In this document: positions 1 to 10,305 of the stretch, in pieces
Position numbering within the stretch: the first letter of the stretch is position 1
How the letters are laid out: every line of letters begins with the position of its first letter
Assembly: GCF_020832325.1 (NCBI RefSeq)
Contig: NZ_JAFIEU010000028.1
Coordinates: forward strand, 1 to 64,000
Length of the DNA stretch: 64,000 nt
Reading direction: 5' to 3'
Source: Lunatimonas sp.
GTDB lineage: Bacteria > Bacteroidota > Bacteroidia > Cytophagales > Cyclobacteriaceae
Notes under the pieces: generated by a model
Database searches by the model: none
Told to the model about the DNA's origin: nothing
Seen by the model: only the letters and a program-made list of their open reading frames with translations
Translations under genes and position numbers: made by a program

Positions 1-1
1 A

Positions 2-121
2 TTGATGGTCGTGTTGCTCTTTGGCTGCCCGGAGGATTTTGAAAGAAAGCTCAACCAAATGAAAACCAGACATAAAAAACGTAAAAGAGACATCGACCGG
101 TATTACAAAAACGATGGCTAG
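2..121 (+). CDS. 3' end of an unrecognised gene (partial)
   Basis: An open frame enters from the left edge and stops at TAG 119-121. The visible part is about 39 residues: a short hydrophobic stretch (LMVVLLFGC) followed by a strongly basic tail containing KTRHKKRKRD and ending in YYKNDG. I do not recognise the family. An ATG lies at position 5, so a tiny self-contained gene is formally possible, but a C-terminal fragment cut by the window edge is likelier. The roughly 190 bases that follow, up to the susD terminator, show no gene. Confidence 0.35.
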   Translation: MMVVLLFGCPEDFERKLNQMKTRHKKRKRDIDRYYKNDG

Positions 122-306
122 TTTAACTTAGTAAAGTAGTATTAAAAAACGGATATTGTTCTCATCAAAAAAATGATTGCTACACAATCCATTAAATTTC
201 TAAAGCGCTAAAAACGGAGGCTAGTTGTTTCGTATCATAGATAAAAGTCATCTGTAAATTAACGAAACGAAAGTAAGAATTATTTACATTATTGCAAGCG
301 ACCCAA

Positions 307-346
307 CAAAAAAAAGAGGCTGTATGTAAAATTAGATACAGCCTCT
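307..346 (-). terminator. Rho-independent terminator of the susC-susD operon
   Basis: Read on the minus strand, an 11-bp perfect stem (AGAGGCTGTAT pairing with ATACAGCCTCT, loop about 10 nt) is followed directly by eight T residues (the A-run at 308-315). It lies about 20 bases past the susD stop codon, exactly where a transcript running susC to susD should end. Confidence 0.88.
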
Positions 347-366
347 CGTGTAGGGTATTGCTAGGA

Positions 367-1749
367 TTAATTGCCTCGATAAATGTCCCAGCTTACTTCA
401 GCTTGTGGATGCGGGAACTGTCGGAAGATCGTCCCGTTGTCGTATTGGGTAGGAATCTCACTTAACCTGTCGTAGCGCCTTGCGTCTATCCATCGGTGGC
501 CCCAGGGTTCTGCCCAAAGGGAGTATCTACGTTGGTATAGAATCTCATCGATAAGTGCCTCCGTGGTGGTAGTGCCCGCATAGTCTCCAATACCAGCAGC
601 GTTTCGGATCACATTGATGGCCTCCACCGCATCATCGGACTGACCTAATTGCGCGTGGGCCTCCGCCTTTAACAAGATCAACTCTTCGTTTCTGATAAAC
701 GGAACGGGTGCGGTATTCGTCTCCCATCGGTTATCCTGATGCGTTCCAATCAAAGCACCGGCAGCATCCGTGGTGATGGTGATAGGTGTAGTACGCTCGA
801 AAAACTTGCGGCGTACGCGGAGATCTCCCGCCGTAGTGTCTGCCAAAACGGAAGGATGCACCACGATCATCGTATTCACCGCAGCGTTTCTTACGTAGAA
901 CAAGGGGTTGAAGACGTCTGGCGGGCCGGTATAAGGGTGTGCAGGACCTCTCTGAAGGTTACCATTCAGATCCATAAACGATGCATCCAGTGCGGTCAAC
1001 ACGCCCTGCCAGTCTTTACGGTAAATATTCAACCGTGCTAGGATCGCGTAGTTCACTTGCCTAAGTGCGGCGAGCGTGTTAAATCCAGCAAAGCCTGGAG
1101 TCAGCATCAATGGGAAATTTCCGGTACCGGCTGCCTGAAAGCTTTGATCGGCTTCCAGAAGAAGGCTTCTCGCGTGGTCAAGCGCTTCTACGTAGGGGAC
1201 AAATCCACCGGGGTTCAGTTCATCTGCAACGTCGATTCGGATACCATTGTCATACACGAAGTTTGCCGGTATCATAAATTGATACCCCTGGATCATTTTG
1301 GCAAAGCCTATTACTGCTTCTCTTTCTTGGGTACTTATAAGATTCGTATTTGACGCAGATTCTATCAAGACCCTACCCTGTAGGATTGCTTGGTAGGGGG
1401 AGAAGAAGGAACCTCCACCGGTGTTTCCAAAGCCAAAGTAGGAACGATCCGGAACACGTCCGGCCTGACCTAACCAGTCAGTTTGGAATCGCGGATCCGA
1501 TGCATTCAAATACCAGATTTCACGGCCAAAGGTGTTCCATGCCTGGGAGACGTTGGTTACGTATCCCCTATGCCTGGCTTCCAAACCTGTTAACACAGAT
1601 TGGATTTGAGAACGCGTCGCATTGTTGGTGACGCTTGCTACGGAGGGATTGTTGGGATCATCTATTGGGTCCAACTGCAATGGATTGCAACCGGCAAGCA
1701 ATAAACCTCCTAAAGCCAAGCTTGATATATAGGTTATAAATCTTTTCAT
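367..1749 (-). CDS. SusD/RagB family outer-membrane lipoprotein
   Basis: This is the surface-exposed nutrient-binding partner of a SusC-type TonB-dependent porin. The N-terminus is a lipoprotein signal (MKRFITYISSLALGGLLLAGC) with the lipobox LLAGC at about residues 17-21, so the mature protein would be anchored by Cys21. The body, 460 residues, has the helical TPR-like layout of SusD. Near residue 350 it has a family-typical segment (FIRNEELILLKAEAHAQLG), followed by AVEAINVIRNAAG and YQRRYSLWAEPWGHRWIDARR. It is co-transcribed with the upstream susC (19-base gap) and followed by a strong terminator. No glycoside hydrolase lies in the same operon, so the ligand cannot be deduced and could be a glycan or a peptide. 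The family assignment is firm. Confidence 0.93.
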   Translation of the reverse strand: MKRFITYISSLALGGLLLAGCNPLQLDPIDDPNNPSVASVTNNATRSQIQSVLTGLEARHRGYVTNVSQAWNTFGREIWYLNASDPRFQTDWLGQAGRVPDRSYFGFGNTGGGSFFSPYQAILQGRVLIESASNTNLISTQEREAVIGFAKMIQGYQFMIPANFVYDNGIRIDVADELNPGGFVPYVEALDHARSLLLEADQSFQAAGTGNFPLMLTPGFAGFNTLAALRQVNYAILARLNIYRKDWQGVLTALDASFMDLNGNLQRGPAHPYTGPPDVFNPLFYVRNAAVNTMIVVHPSVLADTTAGDLRVRRKFFERTTPITITTDAAGALIGTHQDNRWETNTAPVPFIRNEELILLKAEAHAQLGQSDDAVEAINVIRNAAGIGDYAGTTTTEALIDEILYQRRYSLWAEPWGHRWIDARRYDRLSEIPTQYDNGTIFRQFPHPQAEVSWDIYRGN

Positions 1750-1768
1750 TTCTTTATAGGTTTAGTCT

Positions 1769-4738
1769 TTAGAAGTCCAAGTTGATGTGGAAGAAGATTC
1801 TCCTTGGAGTTGGGTAAGGAGCAATGTCCACGTTGTTATCCACAGACCTTGCTCCAAACGTAGACGTCTCCGGATCGTATCCGAAATAGTCTGTGAACAG
1901 GAACAGGTTGTTTCCGGATACCCCCAAACGGACGTTCTCCAGCGCGTTTCCAAACATATTGTTCAGGGTGGTTTTCGGAACCGTGTAGTACAGTCCTACT
2001 TCCCTGATTTTTATAAAGGAGGCATCCTGTACCCACCTTGCTGCATTATTAAAGGGTGCTGGCGGTCGTTGCCTTCCGTTGGGAATGCCGTCACCGTTGT
2101 CATCGTCAAACCAACCCGGCGTAGTTCCTCCCGAGTCGGACAAGAAAGAGGTTAAGTTGATGTTTTCTCCTCCTTGACGCCATTCCGTCATGATGGACAG
2201 CTCCAAGTTTTTCAGGATGTTAAAACTGTTAAACATGGACATGTTAAACTTGGGTTGTCCGTCGCCCCAAATGGTAAATCCTCCGGGTACGCTGGCGTCT
2301 GCCGGTGTACCAACAATCGTGGTGGGAGAATATCCCTGCGCATACAAGAAGGTACCCAACCCCGATCCAAAAGCACCTTGGGTATAGGTAGGTATACCCA
2401 AATAGGTCATGTTCAGTCGGTTTTGCCAGTAAAGCACTCTGGAGAACCATTTGAAGTTGGCGTTGTCTACTACGGTGGCCGATAAGCCCAGCTCGATTCC
2501 TTTATTCTGGAGTTCCGCCTGATTACTTGGGGTAGACGATAAGCCGGTAGCAGGCGACAAATTCAAGTTCTGAATATTGTTCTGTGTATTTTTGATGTAA
2601 TAGGTTGCTTCCAATGCGATTCGGTTGCTCAGAAACGCCATGTCCAATCCGAACTCAAGTTCCGTGGCAGTTTCAGGAAAGATGTTGGTATTGCCCACTT
2701 GGGTTCCCACTACAGATCCCAACATACCCCCAATACTGGAAGCAGGAAGCGGCGTAAACACGTTGCCAAATGCTACCGGACCGGCGGTTTCACCATAAGC
2801 GATTCGTGGCTTCAGTTGATTAATTGCGGGCACGTCCCAAAAATCAAAGTTGGCAATGTTCACAGCCAAAGAGGCTCGGGGAAACGCATAGAACTTTTGA
2901 TAATCTCCATTTAGGGTGGATTTGTCCCATCGGACACCTACGGTACCTACAATTTTGTCGTCAAAATTGGCTTCTTGTTGCAAGAAAACACCCGCTTCCT
3001 GCACCATGGTCTTCTCGTCAATGACGATTTCCTGGATATTTGCCTGCTTGAGGTTTGTCTGTCCGGCCACCAGTCCGCGGCCCCGGTTAAACAATGCGCT
3101 GTTGTTAAAGTCAAGTCTGACAATACCCGCTTGCGAATTCATGTTTACCTGACCCAAATTCCAGTTATAAACCAACGCAGCTTGGAAGTTGGTATTAAAG
3201 CTCTCCTGCCTGCCCACATACAAATCGCCGGGATTTGCCTGGCCTCGCTGATACTGTAAGAATTCCGGCAAATACACCATGGTGCTGTTTTGGAGGTAGT
3301 CCAAACCTCCCGCCACGTTTGCTCTCAGAAAGCTATTGTTGGTCTTAATGAGGTCAATGTCCATGTTGAACGCCTGCACAAAACGGTTTACCTCGGAGTT
3401 GTTTATCCCATGGTCGGTTACGGCTACAGGGTTTTCTGCAAAATAAGGGTTGATTGGATAGTCACCATTTGCATTTGGCCGTAGGTCAAAGTAGTTCGGC
3501 ACGTAGGCAATGCTATATCCGATACTCGCTCCTGAGTTATTTTGATTGCCGGTAAACCCACGGTCTGTATTAGACTGAATATAGTTGGATGAGAAGCCCA
3601 GTTTAATCCGGTCAGAGAGCTGATGGTCCACATTCGCCCGGATAGAGTACCGGTCAAAACCGGTATTTCTCACGGTACCGTCCTCGGAAGTAATGTTTCC
3701 GGAAAGAAAAAATTTGGTTTTGTTATTACCTCCAGATATGTTGAGGCGCGTATTGCTTAATAACGCTGTGTTGTTGTAGAAGAAATCTTCGTAGTCTATG
3801 CGCGTTCCCTGCCGGAATCTCTCGAGCTCAGTAGCCCTTCTTGCCTCCGTGGTGAAGAAAAAGTTGATCTTTTCTTCGCTCCAGTCATCCACACCCAACA
3901 GCCTAAGGGGAGTTGCAAAACCGATGTCCTGGGACAAGGATACCTTGGTACGACCTTCGGCCCCTCGCTTGGTGGTGATGATGATTACACCGGCATTGGC
4001 TCGCGTTCCGTAGATCGCTGCTGCGGAGGGGCCTTTTAAGATCTCAATGGACTCAATGTCTGCCGGGTTAATGTCTGCAAGTCGGTTGGCCCCGTCGTCT
4101 TGGGTGTTTGCACCTGCTCCGGTTACTGCCGCTCTACCGGTTTGCTGAAAGGAGTTGTTGATATATACCCCATCCAAAATAATCAGCGGCTGAGAGGCGC
4201 CGATCAAACTGGAAATACCCCTCAATTGAATGGACACCCCTCCCCCGGGAGCGCCACCATTGGAGCGGATAGTCGCCCCAGCTACTTTACCGTACAGCGC
4301 ACCGTCCGTAGTTTGTATGGTGGTAGTACCGGTCAATTCCCTAGCTGATACCGAACTGACTGCATTTGCCAGATTGGAGCGCTTCACGGTAGACGCCAAA
4401 CCAGTAATCACGACCTCCTCCAAGTTGGTAGCATCCTCTCGGAGCGACACCTGTAGGTTGTTATTGGTCGGGCTTACACTAAACGTTTGGCTCAGATAGC
4501 CCAACGAGGAAATCACCAGTGTAGCACCTTCGTTGCTGTCAAATGAAATGCTGAATCGGCCGTCGATATCAGCCACCGTACCACGCGTGGTATTTCGGAC
4601 CAAAACACTTGCGCCAATGAGTGATTCTCCGGTACGGTCATCGGTAACTACTCCCGTTACCGTGTATTGGCCAAAGGCCATTCCCATACTGAAAACCATC
4701 AATGCCAAGCTTAACGAAAACTTGTAAATTTTTACCAT
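1769..4738 (-). CDS. SusC/RagA family TonB-linked outer-membrane transporter
   Basis: The protein has 989 residues. A signal peptide (about residues 1-23) is followed by a carboxypeptidase-regulatory-like domain (VTGVVTDDRTGESLIGASVLVRN, about 27-100). Next come a TonB plug (EEVVITGLASTVKRSNLANAV, then LIILDGVYINN and IESIEILKGPSAAAIYGTRANAGVIIITTKRG, to about residue 260) and a long beta-barrel ending in an aromatic residue (IFFHINLDF), the usual barrel-assembly signature. SusC proteins import ligands captured by SusD across the outer membrane, powered by TonB-ExbBD. The length is typical. No STN domain and no adjacent sigma/anti-sigma pair are visible, so trans-envelope signalling control is not supported here. 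It is the first gene of the pair. Confidence 0.95.
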   Translation of the reverse strand: MVKIYKFSLSLALMVFSMGMAFGQYTVTGVVTDDRTGESLIGASVLVRNTTRGTVADIDGRFSISFDSNEGATLVISSLGYLSQTFSVSPTNNNLQVSLREDATNLEEVVITGLASTVKRSNLANAVSSVSARELTGTTTIQTTDGALYGKVAGATIRSNGGAPGGGVSIQLRGISSLIGASQPLIILDGVYINNSFQQTGRAAVTGAGANTQDDGANRLADINPADIESIEILKGPSAAAIYGTRANAGVIIITTKRGAEGRTKVSLSQDIGFATPLRLLGVDDWSEEKINFFFTTEARRATELERFRQGTRIDYEDFFYNNTALLSNTRLNISGGNNKTKFFLSGNITSEDGTVRNTGFDRYSIRANVDHQLSDRIKLGFSSNYIQSNTDRGFTGNQNNSGASIGYSIAYVPNYFDLRPNANGDYPINPYFAENPVAVTDHGINNSEVNRFVQAFNMDIDLIKTNNSFLRANVAGGLDYLQNSTMVYLPEFLQYQRGQANPGDLYVGRQESFNTNFQAALVYNWNLGQVNMNSQAGIVRLDFNNSALFNRGRGLVAGQTNLKQANIQEIVIDEKTMVQEAGVFLQQEANFDDKIVGTVGVRWDKSTLNGDYQKFYAFPRASLAVNIANFDFWDVPAINQLKPRIAYGETAGPVAFGNVFTPLPASSIGGMLGSVVGTQVGNTNIFPETATELEFGLDMAFLSNRIALEATYYIKNTQNNIQNLNLSPATGLSSTPSNQAELQNKGIELGLSATVVDNANFKWFSRVLYWQNRLNMTYLGIPTYTQGAFGSGLGTFLYAQGYSPTTIVGTPADASVPGGFTIWGDGQPKFNMSMFNSFNILKNLELSIMTEWRQGGENINLTSFLSDSGGTTPGWFDDDNGDGIPNGRQRPPAPFNNAARWVQDASFIKIREVGLYYTVPKTTLNNMFGNALENVRLGVSGNNLFLFTDYFGYDPETSTFGARSVDNNVDIAPYPTPRRIFFHINLDF

Positions 4739-4825
4739 TGATTTTGTTTTGATTGTTAAAAACTAAAACTGAACTAGTACTGTATACTTACTTACTCCTC
4801 TAAGGCAAAGTCACTTGCAATGTGA

Positions 4826-4859
4826 TAAACTATATTATTTTGATTTTAGTGTAAACAAA
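4826..4859 (-). promoter_or_regulatory. Possible susC promoter in the 471-base upstream gap
   Basis: On the minus strand a TTTG (4859-4856) lies 21 bases before TATAGTTTA (4834-4826). This resembles the Bacteroidota TTTG/TAnnTTTG arrangement with a one-base-longer -7 box. It would start transcription about 85 bases ahead of susC. The rest of the gap (4739-5209) is AT-rich and holds no gene or clear repeat that I can see. Confidence 0.3.
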
Positions 4860-5215
4860 AAAATGTTATTATAGTTCAATTAGCCTGAAAAATCATCTGA
4901 GAATCATTTCTGGTTAAAAATAAAAGGGATTGTTGGCAACGTATTATCGAAATGAACATGTGCTAGACTTAGTGGATTCGTCTGATTCCGAGGTTTTGGC
5001 TGAAAGAATTGCTTGTTGCAGCACATTTGCCCAACGTAAACTTCTAATCGTGAATTCCGAAAAATAACGCTAAGGATAACGCGTGGATGATCCTCCGAAT
5101 GATTGGTATCAATAGTGTATTTTGGCCTTTTTCAGAATTTTATTCTGTCTATTAAATATCTGGCTTTTGCCGATTCAACTGGATACGAGGCATTTTACGC
5201 AAAAATGGGTTGAAA

Positions 5216-5932
5216 ATGCAGCCTTTATCTTCTAGTTTTGCTTTCAATCATCCAACTATTCGCATGACGAAAAACCTGCATGGAATACCCCTCTCTACCT
5301 GGAGCTTGGCTAAAGTACTCTGGGATTACCATCACACTCACCACCAATTAGAGCACGCAGAGTGTATTCTCGTTTTGGGCAGCAATGACACCCGTGTGGC
5401 GGAGCGTGGAGCGGAGTTGTTTCTGAAAGGATATGCACCGTTACTCGTTTTTTCTGGGGGATTGGGAAATTTCACGCAGGGACTTTGGAGCGAACCTGAG
5501 GCGGATAAGTTTGCCAAGATTGCCTTTCGTATGGGGGTACCAAAAGAAAATGTGTTGATCGAAAATAAGTCCACCAATACCGGTGAGAATATCCGAAACA
5601 CACAGCGGCTACTTGCCGAAAAGGGTTTGAATCCGCAGCGCTTTATCGTGGTGCAGAAGCCCTTTATGGAACGTAGGAGCTTAGCCACCTTTCTAGTGCA
5701 TTGGCCGGAAAAGGAGCTCATGGTCACTAGTCCGCAGATTCCCATGGAGGATTACCCCAACGATGAGATCAGTCCAGAGTTGCTGATCAATGCCATGGTG
5801 GGTGACTTACAGCGCATCAAAATCTATCCAAAAAAAGGTTTTCAGGTCTACCAGGAAATCCCCCCAGCCGTTTGGGCCGCGTACGTAAAGTTAGTAGGCT
5901 TGGGTTATGATAAGCACCTTGCAGTAGAGTAA
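5216..5932 (+). CDS. YdcF/SanA/ElyC-like DUF218 domain protein
   Basis: The protein has about 238 residues. The DUF218 core is clear: a strand and turn AECILVLGSND near residue 50, GAELFLKGYAPLLVFSGG near residue 70, EADKFAKIAFRMGVPKENVLIENKSTNTGENI, then RFIVVQKPFMERRSLATF. DUF218 proteins form a Rossmann-like fold. Several family members are involved in envelope or vancomycin tolerance, and YdcF binds S-adenosylmethionine, but the reaction is generally unknown. There is no signal peptide or membrane segment, which suggests a cytosolic YdcF-type member rather than SanA. ATG 5216 is chosen; TTG 5210 and ATG 5264 are alternatives. It stands alone between divergent and downstream units. Confidence 0.8.
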   Translation: MQPLSSSFAFNHPTIRMTKNLHGIPLSTWSLAKVLWDYHHTHHQLEHAECILVLGSNDTRVAERGAELFLKGYAPLLVFSGGLGNFTQGLWSEPEADKFAKIAFRMGVPKENVLIENKSTNTGENIRNTQRLLAEKGLNPQRFIVVQKPFMERRSLATFLVHWPEKELMVTSPQIPMEDYPNDEISPELLINAMVGDLQRIKIYPKKGFQVYQEIPPAVWAAYVKLVGLGYDKHLAVE

Positions 5933-6036
5933 ATCTTTTTGAAAAATGACCTATTCTACTACCTAATCCCCTGTATAGCTATTTATTGAGGCCTGTAGGA
6001 AAACTATTAGGATGCGTGCAGCTAAAAACAATTTTC

Positions 6037-6069
6037 TTTGAATTTTTGCAGAGAAAATTACTATATTGG
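6037..6069 (+). promoter_or_regulatory. Candidate promoter of the secreted toroid protein gene
   Basis: TTTG at 6037-6040 is followed after 21 bases by TATATTGG at 6062-6069, matching seven of eight positions of the Bacteroidota TAnnTTTG -7 box. Transcription would begin near 6076, downstream of the TTG at 5986. This supports the internal ATG at 6136 as the true start. Confidence 0.45.
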
Positions 6070-6135
6070 TTCTCTTTCTCAGAAATACCCACGCCGAGAA
6101 ACACTACCAACTACCACCCAAACACCAACCTGCCC

Positions 6136-7836
6136 ATGAACCCTCGCATCTCCCAAGCTGCCGGTATGGCTTTCCTGTTCTTATTTGTGGCACTTTTTGG
6201 CCTCAAATTTAAAGAGTCCAAAGAACCACGATCCACTAAACCGCCCAAGTTGTCCCCCCGACTGGAGGCAGTGCGGCAATTTGCCGAAACAGTCTTAGAA
6301 CATGCAGGGGATACGTATCGTGCCACCCATACTCCTCTGTTTGTGGATGGGTTACGGGTGGCAGATTATACACCGGTGAAGTGGCTGCACGAGGGCGAGG
6401 CTTGGATACCCTCTAACCTTGCCAATCAGCAAAACCTATTTCGCACATTTGTGGGATTGAGTAGGCTTACCGGGAACTCCCGCTACGAGGATGCCGCAAA
6501 AGCTGCTATCTCCTATGGCTTTGATCATCAGCAACACCCCAATGGGTTGATGTATTGGGGAGGACATCGGTTTTTTGACCTGGCATCGGGGCGTTTTGTA
6601 GGAGAGGGCTACCGCCACGAGTTTAAGTTTACGCTGCCTTACTATGAGTTTATGTGGGAAGTGAACCCCGAAGCATGCAGGACCTTTATGCGATCTTTCT
6701 GGAATGCCCACATGCTGGATTGGGAATCCATGGACATGAACCGGCACGGAGCCTACGAATCCACGCTCGGCAGCCTGTGGGAGCGTTTACCGGTCGATGG
6801 TCCGGCTTTTTTTGAGGGAGATGGCCTGACATTTATCAACGCAGGTACCGACCTGATCTATGCAGGTTACATGCTTTATCAGCTAGAAGGAGAGGAAGGG
6901 GCATATACGTGGGCGAATCATCTGGCCAAAAAGTATGTGGAAGCCCGGCACCTCGACACGCAGCTTGGTGTGTATCAATACAGCAAGCCCATTCGGAAAG
7001 ACACCCCTCCAGCCACCGGGCCCCTTCCCACCACCTCGAACTTCGGAGACCGGGCCGAGAACCAGTTTTCCGCGGATTTTGGAGAAGTAACCCGTGAAGG
7101 CTACCTGCTGCGCAACCCAGGAGCAATCTACGGGCACAATGCCATTATTCAACTTCAAATGGCAGAACAATTGGGAGATCGTGGCAAGGAACTTCTTGGC
7201 TGGACCCTGGATGGGCTCAAAGCCTGGGCAAAATACGGCTACGATCCCGTCCGGAATTACGCTAGACCCATGTGGGCCGACGGAACAGACCTGTCCGGTT
7301 ATGAGATAAAGCGGGATGGCTATTATGGAAAGGCCGGTACGACGTTTCAACCTTCGATCGTCCCACCGATTCTACTTTGGTCCTATGCCTTGGCCTTTAG
7401 GCTTTCCGGTGATCCGGAACTAGGGGAAACGATGCGCCATATGGCGAAGGGTTTTGATTTAGGGGATTGGGGTACTTGGGGAGTACCGCCTAACGTTAAC
7501 CTAGGGACTCAGGCCGCTGACCCCTTGATACTGTATGCCTTGCTGGAGCTCTGCAAGGCTTCAGACCGCCCTGAGTTTCGGCAACTTTCCGAGCGCATTG
7601 GCGATAACATCCTGTATCAGCGCTTTCGACGGGGGCTTTTCACGCCTAGCGCCGATCACGTGTATGCCAGCGTAAATGCGGTTGAGCCGCTTTCTTTGTT
7701 GGCCTTAGAAGCCATGTTGTTGGGAAAGGAAGACTTGGTCCCTGCTTACAATGGGGGCAGCGGCTATTTTCACGGACCCCACGACGGTAAGGGGAGAACG
7801 ACGGATCAGGCAGTGTTTTGGAGTGCCAAAAAGTAG
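6136..7836 (+). CDS. Secreted alpha/alpha-toroid protein, pectate-lyase-like
   Basis: The protein has 566 residues counted from ATG 6136. The N-terminus has a hydrophobic segment (MAFLFLFVALFGLKF, about residues 11-25) that fits a signal peptide or anchor. The rest is a repetitive all-helical protein rich in aromatic and His motifs: SNLANQQNLFRTFVGLSRLTG, GLMYWGGHRFFDL, YRHEFKFTLPYYEFMWEV, FWNAHMLDWESMDMNRHGAY, GAIYGHNAIIQLQMAEQLG. This pattern is typical of (alpha/alpha) barrels such as periplasmic pectate lyases (PL2-like) and unsaturated-uronidase-type enzymes. I associate it with proteins often labelled pectate lyase in Bacteroidota and Planctomycetota, but the substrate is not proven. 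A longer frame upstream starts with a TTG inside the probable promoter and was rejected. Confidence 0.6.
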   Translation: MNPRISQAAGMAFLFLFVALFGLKFKESKEPRSTKPPKLSPRLEAVRQFAETVLEHAGDTYRATHTPLFVDGLRVADYTPVKWLHEGEAWIPSNLANQQNLFRTFVGLSRLTGNSRYEDAAKAAISYGFDHQQHPNGLMYWGGHRFFDLASGRFVGEGYRHEFKFTLPYYEFMWEVNPEACRTFMRSFWNAHMLDWESMDMNRHGAYESTLGSLWERLPVDGPAFFEGDGLTFINAGTDLIYAGYMLYQLEGEEGAYTWANHLAKKYVEARHLDTQLGVYQYSKPIRKDTPPATGPLPTTSNFGDRAENQFSADFGEVTREGYLLRNPGAIYGHNAIIQLQMAEQLGDRGKELLGWTLDGLKAWAKYGYDPVRNYARPMWADGTDLSGYEIKRDGYYGKAGTTFQPSIVPPILLWSYALAFRLSGDPELGETMRHMAKGFDLGDWGTWGVPPNVNLGTQAADPLILYALLELCKASDRPEFRQLSERIGDNILYQRFRRGLFTPSADHVYASVNAVEPLSLLALEAMLLGKEDLVPAYNGGSGYFHGPHDGKGRTTDQAVFWSAKK

Positions 7837-7886
7837 TCTTGCGGCTAGTGGCAGGATTTGTCAAGTAGATCCGTAGCTTGTGCTTT

Positions 7887-8522
7887 CTATTTTTGACGGG
7901 CTGCCAATCCTGCACCGGCAAAATCTAATGTGTTGATCAGGTGCATCACGTCCGACTTAATATATTCGATGATCGGAGCGAGGGAGTCATTTTTGACGGC
8001 CGTGTTGAAATAAAGTGCACCCCTGAGAAAATGACTCGTGGAGTCGGTTACAAAAAATTGAAACTGGGTTGGCACCTCTCCGCTTAGTTCGGCCACCAAA
8101 CCCGTATACCCCGCTGGGTTACGAACCACCATCTCGTCTATGCCATATGCCTTTACTTGATGTTTGGAGGTGAGGGAAATCGCATCGTCCAGGTAGGCCT
8201 TGAGGGTTGCTCGTTGCCCGTCTAAGGATTTGTAAGTCAGGTGTACCCTAGCGTCCCATTGCGGATAATGGAGGTTGATCCAACTTTTCTCTTCCGGGTT
8301 AAAGCTATCCGGCTCCACTTGCGCGTGCCTGGAGTACTCGAATTGGTAGGGTAGATTTCCCTCTAAGGGCAAGAAGGCCGGATCCGGCAGATCGATCCGA
8401 TTGTAGCCCTTGGGTTTGGGAAGGTAATCCGACTGGCAGGAAACCGAGAATACCGCTAGGCCAAATAGGAGGATTAGCGCACATAAACCTAGTCGGTCCT
8501 TGCCGAGGTAATGCTTAGTCAT
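7887..8522 (-). CDS. gldD: Gliding motility lipoprotein GldD
   Basis: The protein has 211 residues starting at MTKHYLGKD; MSMTKH at 8528 is also possible. A lipoprotein signal (LILLFGLAVFSVSC) precedes the GldD hallmark YLPKPKGYNRIDLP. The later segments FEYSRHAQVEP, WINLHYPQWDARVHLTYK, DEMVVRNPAGYTGLVAELSG and QFQFFVTDSTSHFLRGALYFN also fit the family. GldD is an envelope lipoprotein required for gliding in Flavobacterium johnsoniae. It is also found in Bacteroidota with type IX secretion; its biochemical role is unclear. The frame is open 90 bases further upstream, but that part is the guaB terminator hairpin, so the longer start is rejected. A second gliding and secretion lipoprotein (SprE/PorW) lies at 59.3 kb. 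Confidence 0.92.
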   Translation of the reverse strand: MTKHYLGKDRLGLCALILLFGLAVFSVSCQSDYLPKPKGYNRIDLPDPAFLPLEGNLPYQFEYSRHAQVEPDSFNPEEKSWINLHYPQWDARVHLTYKSLDGQRATLKAYLDDAISLTSKHQVKAYGIDEMVVRNPAGYTGLVAELSGEVPTQFQFFVTDSTSHFLRGALYFNTAVKNDSLAPIIEYIKSDVMHLINTLDFAGAGLAARQK

Positions 8523-8570
8523 GCTCATACGTAGTGTATAACTGCGATTCAAGGGTCTGTAGTATACCAT

Positions 8571-8605
8571 ACAAAAAAAGCCCTGGAAGAATTCCAAAGG
8601 CTTTT
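8571..8605 (-). terminator. Terminator between guaB and gldD (minus strand)
   Basis: Read on the minus strand, AAAAGCC and GGCTTTT bracket an inner stem TGGAA/TTCCA with a TTC loop, and a T-run follows. The position is about 30 bases past the guaB stop and before the gldD start. It therefore separates the two units and argues that gldD has its own promoter. Confidence 0.7.
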
Positions 8606-8633
8606 CTTGCATACCTAAATTTCAAGCGTAAAC

Positions 8634-10176
<1,543 letters not shown>

Positions 10177-10305
10177 CTGTTTTTAAAAATTTCTATCAAA
10201 GGATCAAAAAATACCCTCCATTTCAGGAATTTTCTTTGGCCTGAGCGGCCAACGTCACAGGCGTCTGTCTAAGATTGGCTACCACATGGAGGTAAAAAAA
10301 GCAGA

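Noticed and set aside
5986-6135. 50-codon TTG-started extension of the toroid protein
   Set aside because: It spans the predicted promoter and places the signal peptide internally; the ATG at 6136 is better.
8523-8612. 30-codon extension at the start of gldD
   Set aside because: It lies in the guaB terminator hairpin and puts a lipoprotein signal far from the N-terminus.
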